A DNA stretch of 64,000 nt from NCBI GenBank assembly GCA_020635725.1, contig JACJZF010000009.1, positions 1-64,000 of the forward strand. The letters run 5' to 3'. A program made the position numbers and the translations under genes. Below are positions 25,038 through 34,551 of the stretch, in pieces. The DNA is from Flavobacteriales bacterium. Its GTDB lineage: Bacteria; Bacteroidota; Bacteroidia; Flavobacteriales_F; PHOS-HE28. Under the pieces are notes generated by a model. The model saw nothing but the letters and a program-made list of their open reading frames with translations. It was not told the DNA's origin and searched no databases. Positions within the stretch are counted from its first letter, which is position 1. Each line of letters starts with the position of its first letter.

Positions 25038-26170
25038 GATATGCTGGTTGTTTGCAGGTCGTTCTCGAAAGGCAGGGTGACGGTCGCGCGGAAGCCCTTG
25101 CCATGCGGCGATTCCAAGTGCAGTGCGCCGCGATCGCCATAGAGCAGCCGCATGCGCTCGCTCACGTTGCGCAGACCGATTCCGCCATTCACCATCGCAT
25201 GATGGACATCCTTGCAGCCCTTTCCGTTGTCTATCACTTCCAGGCTCAACTGGCCATCCAACCGTTGGGCACGTATGCTGATCTCCACGCGCTCGGTGGT
25301 TGCGTCCGGGCCGTGCTTGATGGCGTTCTCCACCAACGGCTGAAGCACGAGGCTGGGCACTTGCGCATCCATCAGGTCGGGCGGCACATCATAGCTCACC
25401 ACCAGACGGTCGCGGAACCGGATGCTCTCGATGTCGAGGTAGTTGCGGATGTAATCCACCTCCTGCTGCAGGGCGACCTTGTCGCGACGGCTCTTATCCA
25501 GTGTCACGCGCAGCAATTGCCCCAGGCGGCTCAGCACCTTCCGCGCATCGTTGATATGGTCGTCCATGAGCGCGCTCACGGTATTGAGCGTGTTGAAGAG
25601 GAAGTGGGGCTGCAGCTGCTTCTTCAGCGCGTTGAGCTGGCTCACCTGCAGTTCGGTGCGTAGCCGCAGCAGCTGGTCATGCTCCACGCGTCGCATGCGC
25701 GCATTGTCCAGCGCCACCAGCACGCCCATGAGCACCCAGTACTCCATGGTGCGGGTGAAGATGGCGGGCACCAAGGCATGGTAGGCCCAGTCGCGGTACT
25801 TGGGGTCGCCGAAGTCGAACTCCCCGCGCACCTGCAGGATGGCGTAGTAAAGTGAGGAGGTGACCACTTCATGGAAGGCGGCGATCGCGAAGCCGAGGCC
25901 CACCTGGATGAGCAGATTGCGCCACGGCGGACGCGCATTGAAAGGCCAGCGCTGGAAAATGGAGTAGACCAAGGGGCAGAGCAGCGCCCAGAACAGGAAG
26001 TTGAGGTAGGGCACGGGGGCCTCGCGCCACCAATGGAATTCGCCCATCTCTTTAAGGTCCTGGTACACATAGTGGTGCATATAGGCCTGCACCAGGAAAA
26101 GGGTGGCCAGGACCATGGCCGTGATGAGCACGGTACGGTACCGGATGGGCACGCGGCTGAAGTATGGCAT
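25034..26170 (-). CDS. LytS-type sensor histidine kinase
   Basis: The start at 26170 gives 378 residues: four membrane helices (for example RYRTVLITAMVLATLFLVQA, YLNFLFWALLCPLVYSIF), then a His_kinase domain. The phospho-accepting His is in QLQPHFLFNTLNTVSALM, and HATPase motifs appear in LVENAIKHGPDA and DNGKGCK with GGIGLRNVSERM. It lacks a large sensor domain, so the signal probably acts within the membrane. It overlaps the response regulator start (ATGA). Confidence 0.95.
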   Translation of the reverse strand: MPYFSRVPIRYRTVLITAMVLATLFLVQAYMHHYVYQDLKEMGEFHWWREAPVPYLNFLFWALLCPLVYSIFQRWPFNARPPWRNLLIQVGLGFAIAAFHEVVTSSLYYAILQVRGEFDFGDPKYRDWAYHALVPAIFTRTMEYWVLMGVLVALDNARMRRVEHDQLLRLRTELQVSQLNALKKQLQPHFLFNTLNTVSALMDDHINDARKVLSRLGQLLRVTLDKSRRDKVALQQEVDYIRNYLDIESIRFRDRLVVSYDVPPDLMDAQVPSLVLQPLVENAIKHGPDATTERVEISIRAQRLDGQLSLEVIDNGKGCKDVHHAMVNGGIGLRNVSERMRLLYGDRGALHLESPHGKGFRATVTLPFENDLQTTSIS

Positions 26171-26181
26171 GTGGCGGTTCA

Positions 26182-26189
26182 CGAAGCTA
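26182..26189 (-). promoter_or_regulatory. TAGCTTCG -7-like box
   Basis: A minus-strand TAnnTTCG box 11 bases before the histidine kinase start at 26170. Confidence 0.35.
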
Positions 26190-26276
26190 GACCGGCCGGG
26201 AGGGGAGGTGGGACGAACGGTGATGGGCGGCAAGGGGCGTGACGAGCGGTTATCGGCGGGTACGGGTATCAAACGA

Positions 26277-26305
26277 CGAAGCCACCGGTGCTTCCGGTGG
26301 CTTCG
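26277..26305 (-). terminator. Strong hairpin terminator
   Basis: A perfect 12-bp stem CGAAGCCACCGG / CCGGTGGCTTCG with a 5-base loop. It lies 19 bases after the lipoprotein stop on the minus strand and is followed there by TCGTTTG. Confidence 0.75.
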
Positions 26306-26324
26306 CAATCGAAGGGGCCAGCGA

Positions 26325-27125
26325 TCAGCCGATCGTCACTGTGAAGGTGTTCCCGTTCACGGTAACGGTGAAGGTTCCATCGCAGGCGCCGTTGCCGTAG
26401 TCGATGGTGCGCAGGATCCCGCTGGCTGGGGTCACCTGCACGGTGCCGGCCGTGATGAACGGGCAGCTCAGGGCCACGCGAAGGGCTTGCGTGATCGCGG
26501 TGGTGTACGGAAGCCCATTGCGGTTCACGCCGCTGCCGCCACCGGTGATCAGGTACACATCGTCACTCAGTTCAGGGGTGCTCGCGCCTTCGATCCAGGT
26601 GCGCGTGCGCGCCGCGGTGTGCGTGGCGGTCCAGCTCCCATCAGCAGCGGTGATCGCGCCATTCACGGTGATGGCGAAGCTCAGCTGGTCATTCTCATTG
26701 TAACCGAGGTTCGTCACGGTCTTCACGCCGGTCACCAGGTTGTCATTCACGTAGTACTCCTCAGGGGTGATCGTGATCACGGTGCCCGCATCGCGGTAGC
26801 GGCCCGTGTAGGTGACCAGGATGCGGCCGCGGCGCTGGCGACCGTTGGATGCCGTGCAGTTCACATCGCCGAAGTCCAAGGTGAGGGTGCGCGGCGAGCT
26901 GGTGGTATCGAAGGTCACCTGCGGGTCGCAGGCATCGCGCAGTCCGTTGTCATCCACCGCCTTGTCCACTTGCGCGAGTATGTCATTGAAGACGTCCTCG
27001 GCGCGGGCGTTATCGCTGGCGCTCGTGTAGTCGAAATCGACCGGGTCATCGTCCTTGTCCTTGCGGCAGGCGGTGAGTGAGAAGGCGAACAAGCCGGTGA
27101 GCAACAGGAATTTCGTGGGTCGCAT
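26325..27125 (-). CDS. Lipoprotein, beta-rich, unknown function
   Basis: The start at 27125 gives 266 residues with a lipobox (LFAFSLTACRKDKDDD). The body alternates strands, for example TLTLDFGDVNCTASNGRQRR, GRILVTYTGRYRDAGTVITI and a final sheet DYGNGACDGTFTVTVNGNTF. No catalytic motif is recognised. Proteins like this are frequent in Flavobacteriales. A strong terminator follows, so it is likely a single-gene unit. Confidence 0.8.
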   Translation of the reverse strand: MRPTKFLLLTGLFAFSLTACRKDKDDDPVDFDYTSASDNARAEDVFNDILAQVDKAVDDNGLRDACDPQVTFDTTSSPRTLTLDFGDVNCTASNGRQRRGRILVTYTGRYRDAGTVITITPEEYYVNDNLVTGVKTVTNLGYNENDQLSFAITVNGAITAADGSWTATHTAARTRTWIEGASTPELSDDVYLITGGGSGVNRNGLPYTTAITQALRVALSCPFITAGTVQVTPASGILRTIDYGNGACDGTFTVTVNGNTFTVTIG

Positions 27126-27185
27126 GGGTGCGTTGTTGTGTATCGCGGCCTTAGGACGCAATCATCGGGCCGGAGGTTTGATCGC

Positions 27186-27692
27186 TCAGCGCCGCTCGAG
27201 CAGAACGAAGGAGAACGCATGGGCGTGACGCGCATCGGCCTCATGGCGTGTGCGGCTCACCTCGGTCCATTCCGCCGGGTCGATGGCCGGAAAACGGGTA
27301 TCGCCGTTCACCTCGGCGTGCACCAGGGTGAGGTCAAGCCGGTCCACGAGCCGATGCTCCAGGGCCTCGCGGTAGATCTGCCCCCCACCGATCAAGAAGA
27401 CCTCCTTCTCTCCGGCCTCACGCGCGATGCGCAGCGCTTCTTCCAACGAGCCCACCACCACGGCACCCGGCGCCTCGTAACGCGGGTTCCGGCTCACCAC
27501 CAGATTCACGCGGTCCTTCAGCGGACGGTACTTCGGCGGTATGCTCTCGTAGTTCTTGCGGCCGGTGATCACATGGTGGCCGCGCGTGGTGCGCTGGAAA
27601 TGCGCCATGTCATCGGGCAGGTGCCAGGGCAGGTCGCCATCGCGGCCAATCGTGCCGTTGTCCGCCACGGCGGCGATCGCGGTGACGATCAT
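27186..27692 (-). CDS. folA: Dihydrofolate reductase
   Basis: The 168-residue product matches DHFR in length and motifs: [32 protein letters not shown] (substrate-binding Trp and the acidic pair), [15 protein letters not shown] (NADPH site) and [15 protein letters not shown]. It reduces dihydrofolate to tetrahydrofolate. It overlaps the thyA stop by four bases, the usual pairing because thymidylate synthase produces the dihydrofolate. Confidence 0.97.
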   Translation of the reverse strand: MIVTAIAAVADNGTIGRDGDLPWHLPDDMAHFQRTTRGHHVITGRKNYESIPPKYRPLKDRVNLVVSRNPRYEAPGAVVVGSLEEALRIAREAGEKEVFLIGGGQIYREALEHRLVDRLDLTLVHAEVNGDTRFPAIDPAEWTEVSRTRHEADARHAHAFSFVLLERR

Positions 27693-28504
27693 ACGCTCAC
27701 GGCCGCCTTGATGTGCGGGTGCGGGTCGTAGTCCTTCAGCGCGAAGTGCTCGTAGCGGAAGGCGAACAGGTCGGTGATGCTCGGGTCGATCTCCATGCGC
27801 GGCAGCGGACGCGGCTCACGGGTCAGCTGCAATTTGGCCTGCTCGATGTGGTCGTTGTACAGGTGCACGTCGCCGAAGCTGTGCACGAATTCGCCGGGTT
27901 TCAGGCCGCACACCTGGGCCATCATCAGGGTGAGCAGTGCGTAGCTCGCGATGTTGAAGGGCACGCCGAGGAAAGTGTCGGCGCTGCGCTGGTAGAGCTG
28001 GCAGCTCAGCTTGCCAGCCTGCCCCGGGCTTGACCCCGGGGCCACGTAGAACTGGAACATGGTGTGGCAGGGTGGAAGGGCCATACGGTCCACATCGGCC
28101 GGGTTCCATGCCGTCACGATCAAGCGGCGTGAATCGGGGCTGCGTTTGATCATCTCCACCACGTTGGCGATCTGGTCGATCACGCGGCCATCGGGCGTAT
28201 GCCAGCTGCGCCATTGGTAACCGTACACCGGTCCGAGGTTGCCATCGGCATCGGCCCACTCGTCCCAGATGCGCACGCCGTTGTCCTGCAGGTACTTGAT
28301 GTTCGTGTCGCCCGCCAGGAACCAGAGCAGCTCATGGATGATGCTCTTCACATGCAGCTTCTTCGTGGTCACGAGCGGGAAGCCCTCGCTCAGGTCGAAG
28401 CGCATCTGGTGCCCGAAGCAGCTGATGGTGCCGGTGCCGGTGCGGTCGTGCTTCTGCACGCCCTCATCGAGGATGCGGCGCAGGAGGTCGTGGTAAGCCT
28501 TCAT
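27689..28504 (-). CDS. thyA: Thymidylate synthase with small in-frame insertion
   Basis: The 271-residue enzyme makes dTMP from dUMP with methylene-tetrahydrofolate. Visible motifs are [16 protein letters not shown], catalytic Cys in [32 protein letters not shown] and the C-terminal [10 protein letters not shown]. The usual length is 264. The extra residues are PGSSPGQA between FYVA and GKLSCQ, where relatives have one Asp or Asn. The inserted DNA is a palindrome (28021-28042). The reading frame is kept, so the enzyme is presumably active. Confidence 0.96.
   Translation of the reverse strand: MKAYHDLLRRILDEGVQKHDRTGTGTISCFGHQMRFDLSEGFPLVTTKKLHVKSIIHELLWFLAGDTNIKYLQDNGVRIWDEWADADGNLGPVYGYQWRSWHTPDGRVIDQIANVVEMIKRSPDSRRLIVTAWNPADVDRMALPPCHTMFQFYVAPGSSPGQAGKLSCQLYQRSADTFLGVPFNIASYALLTLMMAQVCGLKPGEFVHSFGDVHLYNDHIEQAKLQLTREPRPLPRMEIDPSITDLFAFRYEHFALKDYDPHPHIKAAVSV
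28021..28042. repeat. Palindromic insertion inside thyA
   Basis: Stem GCCCCGGG (28021-28028) and CCCGGGGC (28035-28042) around CTTGAC. It coincides with the seven extra residues of ThyA. Sequences of this CCCGGG-CTTGAC type are familiar to me as dispersed palindromic elements of other bacteria. Confidence 0.65.
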
Positions 28505-28515
28505 GATAAGCGATG

Positions 28516-28523
28516 CGAAGGTA
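28516..28523 (-). promoter_or_regulatory. TACCTTCG -7-like box of thyA-folA
   Basis: A minus-strand TAnnTTCG box 11 bases upstream of the thyA start at 28504. Confidence 0.35.
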
Positions 28524-28584
28524 CCTCGCGCGTAGACTGGGCACGGGCGGACGATTATCCAGTTGCTAACCGCTGTCGAAAACC

Positions 28585-30015
28585 TCAGATGCGCGGGAGC
28601 TGCCCTTCATCAGGCGGCGGCGCTTCTTCCGGCTTCCAATCGGGCATGGCCTTCAGCAGGCGCTCCTTCATGCGCTCGTAGTAGCTCTTGCGGTCCACCA
28701 CGTAGGCGATGAGGTAGCCTACCACGCTGGCGTACATCAGCTGGAAGATGGCGCTGTGGCGGTCGGTCATCTCCAGCACGAGGATGGCGCTGGTGAAGGG
28801 CGAGCGTGTGACGCCGCTGAGGAAAGCGGTCATACCAGCGAGCACCAGCAGGTTGAACTGGCCACGGTTGTCGGCCAACCCGAGCGCATCGGTGAGCCAG
28901 CCGCCGATGGCCGCGCCGCTGGCGAGCGAGGGGGCGAAGATGCCGCCCGCGCCGCCGGCGGAGAAGCTGAAGAGCGAGCCGAAGACACGCCCTACGACAT
29001 TGGAGGCCGTGGCGTCGGGCTCGTCGGAGAAGAGGTAGTCCTGCAGGAGATGATGGCCGCTGCCGAGAGCTGCGCCGCTAATGAAATAGACCACCGTGGC
29101 GAAGGCGAGCGAGCAGGCCACGGTGAATAGCGCGTTGGCGGCGAAGCCGTGCAGACCGCGCCGGAACTTGTCGAAGGCGATGAGGCCACGGCAGAATAGC
29201 GCGCCGGTGCAGCCCGCGATGGTGGAGAGCAGCAGGATCTTGTACATGAAGCTGACGGTGGCGGGGGCCAGCTTCGGGTAGCCGAGCATGAGGTAGGGAC
29301 CGAGCAGCCATTGCGCGGTCATGCCGCTCAGGATCACTGCGGTGAGCACGGCCGTGCGAAACTGCGCGATGTGCGTCTTGGTGAGCTCCTCCACGGCGAA
29401 CACGATTCCGCCGAGCGGGGTATTGAAGGCCGCGCTGAGGCCGGCAGCACCCCCGGTGATCATCATGATGCGACGGCTCACCTTGGGCCAGAAGGGCGGA
29501 AGCAGCCGGTGCACGGTGCGGTAGATACTGCCCGCGATCTGCAATGTGGGGCCCTCGCGCCCGATGGCGCCGCCGCCGATCACCATGGCCAGGCTGCTGG
29601 TCATCTTGATCAGCAGGATGCGGAGGTTGAGGAAGCGGCCGCTGCGGTCGCGCTTCTTCTCCGTGGCCACCTCCACGGCGGCCATGAGCTGCGGGATGCC
29701 GCTGCCGCTGGCCAACGGCGCGAAGCGGAACACCAGCCACCAGGCCGCGAAGAAGCTGATGGGCGCCGTGAGGAAGATCAAGCGACGGTCGAAGGCGAGG
29801 AGCTCGGCGTTGCGCTCGCCCATCCAGTTGAAGAGCCAGGTGTAGCCTACGGCGATTCCTGCGGTAAGCACGGCCGAGATCTGGTAGGGGAGCGCCAGCA
29901 GAATGAAATCCTTCGCCCTGCTGCGCACCACCCATTGGCGGAAGCGCTCGAGCAGCCCCGATGCGGTGCTGAGCCAGCGGTCGGTGACGGAGGGGCGTGG
30001 TGCCGGTTCGGGCAT
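28585..30015 (-). CDS. ClC-family chloride channel/transporter
   Basis: The 476-residue membrane protein has the three ClC signature loops: GSGIP (near residue 103), GREGP (near residue 152, containing the gating Glu) and [12 protein letters not shown] (near residue 360). It has about ten membrane helices. The Glu equivalent to the proton-path residue of E. coli ClC is not clear to me, so channel versus Cl-/H+ exchange is undecided. There is no CBS domain at the C-terminus. It is a single-gene unit with a possible leaderless start. Confidence 0.93.
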   Translation of the reverse strand: MPEPAPRPSVTDRWLSTASGLLERFRQWVVRSRAKDFILLALPYQISAVLTAGIAVGYTWLFNWMGERNAELLAFDRRLIFLTAPISFFAAWWLVFRFAPLASGSGIPQLMAAVEVATEKKRDRSGRFLNLRILLIKMTSSLAMVIGGGAIGREGPTLQIAGSIYRTVHRLLPPFWPKVSRRIMMITGGAAGLSAAFNTPLGGIVFAVEELTKTHIAQFRTAVLTAVILSGMTAQWLLGPYLMLGYPKLAPATVSFMYKILLLSTIAGCTGALFCRGLIAFDKFRRGLHGFAANALFTVACSLAFATVVYFISGAALGSGHHLLQDYLFSDEPDATASNVVGRVFGSLFSFSAGGAGGIFAPSLASGAAIGGWLTDALGLADNRGQFNLLVLAGMTAFLSGVTRSPFTSAILVLEMTDRHSAIFQLMYASVVGYLIAYVVDRKSYYERMKERLLKAMPDWKPEEAPPPDEGQLPRI

Positions 30016-30020
30016 GGCGG

Positions 30021-30028
30021 CGAAACTA
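30021..30028 (-). promoter_or_regulatory. TAGTTTCG -7-like box
   Basis: A minus-strand TAnnTTCG box only five bases before the ClC gene ATG at 30015. It implies a leaderless transcript if used. Confidence 0.35.
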
Positions 30029-30095
30029 GCCCCTCATGCCGAAGCATCCGGGATCGGGAGCCGCCGGTTGCCAACAATGGCGCGGCGCAACGCGC

Positions 30096-31715
30096 TCACG
30101 GTTCTTCGCCCAGCTTCGCGAGGTCGATCACGGTGAAGCGGTACCCCGTAGCGCGGTCATAGCTCTTCACCAAAGCGCGGGTGCCGCCCCATTCGAGCAC
30201 GGTGCCCATGGGGCACGGCACGAAGGAGTCGGTCATCTGCAGTGCGGTGCCTTCACGCTTCACCGTGCCATCGCTGCTGAGGAACACGGCCTTCAGCACC
30301 TGCGGTTCCTCGGGCAGGCTCTTCTCGCTGGCGGCGGCGCCGGTCTTCAGGATGGCATCGTAGCCGCGCGGCGTGTGGTTGTGCAGCAGCAGCAGCGCAT
30401 CCTTCATCTCCACGGCCACGCTGCCCTCGTAGCCTTGTCCGGCGGTGGTCATCAGGGCACGGTCGATCACCTTCTGCCAGCCTATGCTGTCGTTGGGCAG
30501 CACCTGGCTCACGCGCAACGCGCCGCTCAGGTGGCGCATGGCGATGGCATCGCTCATCTGCAGTGGGAACTGATATTCCAAGTAGGTCTCCACCACCAGC
30601 ATGCCGCCATCCGCGCCGGGGAGCAGGTCCACGATCTCATCGGGCACCTTCGCGGTGCGGGCCACGGGCTTGCGTGGATCGGCGGTGGGGTCGCCGTAAG
30701 CCATCAGCTTCGCCTTGCGGATGCTGGGCAGGCGTTGCGTGGCCACCGGCGTGGGCTTCAACTTCGGGTCCGCGGGGTCGAAGCTCATCACCAGCCCCGG
30801 CTGCCCGGTGAGCGAACCGTAGCGCAGCGCCACGGCCAGCTTGCCTTCTCCGCGTTCCAGCAGGCGCGCGCTGCTGATGAAGTCCTTCTCGATCAGCACA
30901 TCGCTCACGCTGCTGCCTTTCTCGGTGATGGTGGTGAGGTGCAACTCGTGGCAGTTCTTATCGGCCATCTGGCCATCGCCAGTGCAGGGGAACACATAGG
31001 TGAGCAGGTGCACGGTACCCTCATTCGTCACGAGGATCTGGTGGATGCTGCTCTGGGCATCCTCGTACGGCAGCTCCACGGTGCTCTCCCACAGCGTGGT
31101 CAGGTCCTTGTCCAGCCAGGCCAGGCCGAGGCGCTTCATGCCTTTGCTGTGATGCGTGTAGTGGTTCAGCAGGTGGTGCTGCCCATCGGGCGAGCTCACG
31201 AGGCGCTCGGTCTGGGCATAGGCGAGCCCTCGGGTGAACAGGATGGGGTCCGGAAGGGGGCGCATCGCCATGGTGTTCGCGGGCTCGTTCGCATACGGGA
31301 TCTCGAACGCGGCCAAGCGATGGAAGCCCTGCAAGGCGAGTCCGGGCCCCACTTCAGCCGTGCCGAATTCGCAGCCTTTCTTGCCTGCGCTCACCAGCAG
31401 CACATGCAGCCGGCCATCGCGGATCACCGGGCGCACTCCGGTCCATTTCAGCCCGTCGAGCATCACGTCCTTGAGCACCAGTTCCTCGGTCGGCTGCAGC
31501 AGCGCATCGAGTCGAACCGCTTTCGGTGTGAGGCCCTCCTCCACGTAAAGGAGGAGTCGCCCGTCCTCGGCGAACAGTCCATCAACCACAGTGAGGATGT
31601 CGCCGCTGGAGCCTTTGAGCAGGCGCTCGAACGGCTTGCCTTGCTGGACAACGGTTGGCTGGGCGGCGATGGTGAAATGCGCGAGCAGCGCGGCAATCAA
31701 AAACGCACGGTGCAT
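30096..31715 (-). CDS. Secreted hypothetical protein, 539 aa
   Basis: The start at 31715 gives a signal peptide (HRAFLIAALLAHFTIAAQ). The rest is beta-rich with many strand repeats (LLLYVEEGLTPKAVRLDALL, GTVHLLTYVFPCTGDGQMAD, DGGMLVVETYLEYQFPL) and looks like a large propeller. There is no T9SS domain and no catalytic motif that I recognise. The plus-strand MBOAT gene begins 141 bases upstream in the opposite direction. The frame stays open beyond 31715 only because it is antisense to that gene. Confidence 0.8.
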   Translation of the reverse strand: MHRAFLIAALLAHFTIAAQPTVVQQGKPFERLLKGSSGDILTVVDGLFAEDGRLLLYVEEGLTPKAVRLDALLQPTEELVLKDVMLDGLKWTGVRPVIRDGRLHVLLVSAGKKGCEFGTAEVGPGLALQGFHRLAAFEIPYANEPANTMAMRPLPDPILFTRGLAYAQTERLVSSPDGQHHLLNHYTHHSKGMKRLGLAWLDKDLTTLWESTVELPYEDAQSSIHQILVTNEGTVHLLTYVFPCTGDGQMADKNCHELHLTTITEKGSSVSDVLIEKDFISSARLLERGEGKLAVALRYGSLTGQPGLVMSFDPADPKLKPTPVATQRLPSIRKAKLMAYGDPTADPRKPVARTAKVPDEIVDLLPGADGGMLVVETYLEYQFPLQMSDAIAMRHLSGALRVSQVLPNDSIGWQKVIDRALMTTAGQGYEGSVAVEMKDALLLLHNHTPRGYDAILKTGAAASEKSLPEEPQVLKAVFLSSDGTVKREGTALQMTDSFVPCPMGTVLEWGGTRALVKSYDRATGYRFTVIDLAKLGEEP

Positions 31716-31821
31716 CTTTCGGTCCTTTGGGTCGGTGAATGTAGAAGCCCTGCCTGGACGAGCCTTGCTGCCACATGCGCAACAACGGCCATGGCCTTGC
31801 CGTATGCACGGGCTGCCGAGG

Positions 31822-31829
31822 TAGTTTCG
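31822..31829 (+). promoter_or_regulatory. TAGTTTCG -7-like box
   Basis: A TAnnTTCG box 27 bases before the MBOAT gene start. Confidence 0.35.
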
Positions 31830-31856
31830 CCCACCTAAGAACAGACCCGGCGGCGC

Positions 31857-33326
31857 ATGCTCTTCAACTCGCTCGACTTCCTGGTCTTCTTCCCGGTAGT
31901 CGCGCTGCTCTTCTTCCTCCTGCCGCCCAACAGGCGCTGGATCCTGCTGCTCATCGCCAGCTACTGGTTCTACATGAGCTGGCGGCCGGAGTACGCGTTG
32001 CTCATCGCCTTCAGCACGGTGATCGATTACTTCTGCTCGTATCGCATGTCCGCCATTCCGGACAAGCGCGGCCGACGACCCTACCTCTGGCTGAGCATGA
32101 CCACCAACCTGGGTCTGCTGATCTTCTACAAGTACCTCGGCTTCTTCCTGCGTTCGGCGGGCTCGGCGGCGCACGCCATGGGGCTCGATTGGCAGGCGCC
32201 GGTGCTCGATGTGCTGCTCCCCGTGGGCATCAGCTTCTACACCTTCCAGACCATGAGCTACACCATCGACGTGTACAACGGCGTGGTGAGGCCCGAGAAG
32301 CATGCGGGCATCTTCGCCGTGTTCGTGGCCTTCTTCCCGCAGCTGGTGGCTGGTCCCATCGAGCGCGCGGGCTCCTTGCTCCCGCAGTTCCGCATGGTGC
32401 AGCGCTTCGATGCCGACCGCGTGGCGAGCGGATTGCGCCTGATGGCCTGGGGCATGTTCAAGAAGGTGGTCATAGCCGATCGGATCGCCGTGGCCGTGAA
32501 CCACGTGTACGGCGCGCCGCATGATTACCCGGGCCCCGTGCTCGCGCTGGCCACGGTGCTCTTCGCCCTGCAGATCTATTGCGACTTCAGCGGCTATAGC
32601 GACATCGCCATCGGCACCGCGCGCGTGCTCGGCTTCAGCCTCATGCTCAACTTCCGACAGCCTTATCACGCGGCGAGCATCTCCGAGTTCTGGAAGCGCT
32701 GGCACATCTCGCTCAGCACCTGGTTCCGCGATTACGTGTACATCCCGCTCGGCGGCAATCGCACGGTGAAGTGGCGCTGGTACTACAACCTGTTCATCAC
32801 CTTCCTGGTGAGTGGCCTGTGGCATGGCGCCAACTGGACCTTCGTGGCCTGGGGCGCGCTGCACGGCATCTATCTGGTGCTCGCGATCGTGTTCGATCCG
32901 CTTCGATCGCGCCTCGCATCGGCGCTCGGGTTGAAGCGCATCCCGCGGATCACGCATCTGTTCAATGTGGCCTGGACGATCCTGCTCGTGCTCATCGGCT
33001 GGGTCTTCTTCCGCGCCGATGATATCGGTGATGCGATGCACATCATCCGTGCGTCGTTCACGGGGCACGCGGGCTGGCTCGACCCGGCTCAGGCGAAGGC
33101 CTTCGTGCAGGCGCTGGGGCTCGGTGCCACCGAGCTGGCCATCGCAGGCTGTGCCATCGTTTTCATGGAGGCCGTCCATCTCATCCAGGCGCGTTGGGGC
33201 GCATCGGTCTTCCTGGCTCGCATGCCGGCGCTGGCGCGGTACGGCGTCTACACCGCGATGCTGGCCACACTGATCTACTACGGCGCGTACCATGGCGGCG
33301 GCCAGTTCATCTATTTCCAGTTCTAG
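31857..33326 (+). CDS. MBOAT-family O-acyltransferase (AlgI-like)
   Basis: The 489-residue multi-pass protein has the AlgI-type pattern: FNSLDFLVFFPVVALLFFLL, LGLLIFYKYLGFF, LLPVGISFYTFQTMSYTIDV, FFPQLVAGPIERA and the catalytic His region SGLWHGANWTFVAWGALHGI. DFSGYSDIAIG also matches. Such enzymes pass acyl groups across the inner membrane to exopolysaccharide or peptidoglycan. The next gene encodes an SGNH-like partner one base after the stop, as with AlgI/AlgJ and PatA/PatB. Confidence 0.93.
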   Translation: MLFNSLDFLVFFPVVALLFFLLPPNRRWILLLIASYWFYMSWRPEYALLIAFSTVIDYFCSYRMSAIPDKRGRRPYLWLSMTTNLGLLIFYKYLGFFLRSAGSAAHAMGLDWQAPVLDVLLPVGISFYTFQTMSYTIDVYNGVVRPEKHAGIFAVFVAFFPQLVAGPIERAGSLLPQFRMVQRFDADRVASGLRLMAWGMFKKVVIADRIAVAVNHVYGAPHDYPGPVLALATVLFALQIYCDFSGYSDIAIGTARVLGFSLMLNFRQPYHAASISEFWKRWHISLSTWFRDYVYIPLGGNRTVKWRWYYNLFITFLVSGLWHGANWTFVAWGALHGIYLVLAIVFDPLRSRLASALGLKRIPRITHLFNVAWTILLVLIGWVFFRADDIGDAMHIIRASFTGHAGWLDPAQAKAFVQALGLGATELAIAGCAIVFMEAVHLIQARWGASVFLARMPALARYGVYTAMLATLIYYGAYHGGGQFIYFQF

Positions 33327-33327
33327 C

Positions 33328-34272
33328 ATGAAGCGCCTGGTCCGCTGGCTCATCCTCCTGGCACTGCCCTTCGTGCTGCTGCTTGGTGGTGCCGCATGGA
33401 TCGATCCCTTCAACTATTTCGATGGGCCGAGCCCTGTGCCTTTGGAAACGCGCAGGGCGAACCTGCGCCATAGCGGTGAGACCATGCCGTACTACACGCT
33501 CGCATGGAAGCTCATCGAGTACAAGCGGCGACCTGTGGCCGATATCATCATCGGCGATTCGCGCCTCACGCGATTCGATGCCGCACTCGTATCCTCGATC
33601 ACCGGTCGCGAGCTGTACAACTTCGGGGTGCCTGGCGGCAACACGCCCAGCATGTTCCGCACGTTCTGGTACGCGGATAGCCTGACGCGGCTGGAGCACG
33701 TGTACCTGCAGACAGGTTTCCGCAACTGGTCGGCGACTCAGGACTACGATATCTGGGAAGGACCGGCATGGGTGTCGGAATCGGTTGTTCACTATGTCAC
33801 CGATCGCGAAGTGCTCGGCGCGGCATGGCTGGCGGCGCGTGCGCAATGGGCACCCGGCGGCGTGAAGCCCGAGCCTTTAGCCTCGGATCAGTGGGAGAAG
33901 GTGATCGCGAACGAGCGAGGTATCCAGAAGGCCTACGCACCGGCACCCCGATTCGCCGATGAGCTACGCCGCGTGGCTCAACGCTGCAAGGAGCGCGGCA
34001 TCGAACTGGTGATCATCGACCTGCCCGTGCATGATGAGGTGCACCGCATGGAGAAGGAAGAAGGTCGGGAAGCGGAGATCGCGGACTACAAGCGGCTCAT
34101 GCGGTCGACCGCGGATTACTACGATTTTTCGGGGCCCAGTGCGATCACCGTCGACCGCGCGGAGTACATCGATGCGCTGCACACGAGCAAGGAGCTGCTC
34201 GACGGGGTGATCCGCGAGATCTGGCAGGGCCCGTTGGTGAACGGGACCTTCAACGGCGATACCCTGCGCTGA
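33328..34272 (+). CDS. SGNH-like partner of MBOAT acyltransferase
   Basis: The 314-residue product has an N-terminal membrane helix (LVRWLILLALPFVLLLGGAA) and an SGNH-like extracytoplasmic domain. Candidate catalytic blocks are IIIGDSRLTRFD (block I Ser), FGVPGGNT (block III-like) and IDALHTSKELLD (block V Asp and His). It probably takes the acyl group delivered by the MBOAT protein and esterifies a surface polymer. It starts one base after the MBOAT stop. Confidence 0.8.
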   Translation: MKRLVRWLILLALPFVLLLGGAAWIDPFNYFDGPSPVPLETRRANLRHSGETMPYYTLAWKLIEYKRRPVADIIIGDSRLTRFDAALVSSITGRELYNFGVPGGNTPSMFRTFWYADSLTRLEHVYLQTGFRNWSATQDYDIWEGPAWVSESVVHYVTDREVLGAAWLAARAQWAPGGVKPEPLASDQWEKVIANERGIQKAYAPAPRFADELRRVAQRCKERGIELVIIDLPVHDEVHRMEKEEGREAEIADYKRLMRSTADYYDFSGPSAITVDRAEYIDALHTSKELLDGVIREIWQGPLVNGTFNGDTLR

Positions 34273-34287
34273 TCCTGCTGTCCTGTG

Positions 34288-34547
34288 CGCCCCTTTCCGG
34301 GTCGACGATAACGCTCAGCGCCCGACGATGCTGATGCCTTCGACCCCTTCAGGGTCGAGATAACGCTCAGCGCCCGACGATGCTGATGCCTTCGACCCCT
34401 TCAGGGTCGACGATAATGCTCATCGCCCGACGATGCTGATGCCTTCGACCTCCTCAGGGTCGGCGATAATGCTCTGCGCCCGACGATGCTGATGCCTTCG
34501 ACCCCTTCAGGGTCGACGATAATGCTCTGCGCCCGATGATGCTTCGC
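34288..34547. repeat. Tandem array of about 53-bp palindromic repeats, forward orientation
   Basis: One partial and about five full units. Matching GATGCTGATGCC words begin at 34327, 34379, 34432 and 34485 (period 52-53) and a diverged one at 34538. Each unit contains the palindrome CGACCCCTTCAGGGTCG. Units differ by a few bases only. The stretch holds no gene. Confidence 0.85.
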
Positions 34548-34551
34548 CCCT

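Noticed and set aside
30036..31838. 600-codon plus-strand open frame
   Set aside because: Antisense to the secreted protein gene at 30096-31715, with low-complexity composition and no motif.
31716..33413. Minus-strand open frame extending the secreted protein gene at 30096 to more than 1,100 codons
   Set aside because: It is antisense to the well-supported MBOAT gene. The signal peptide at 31715 marks the true start.
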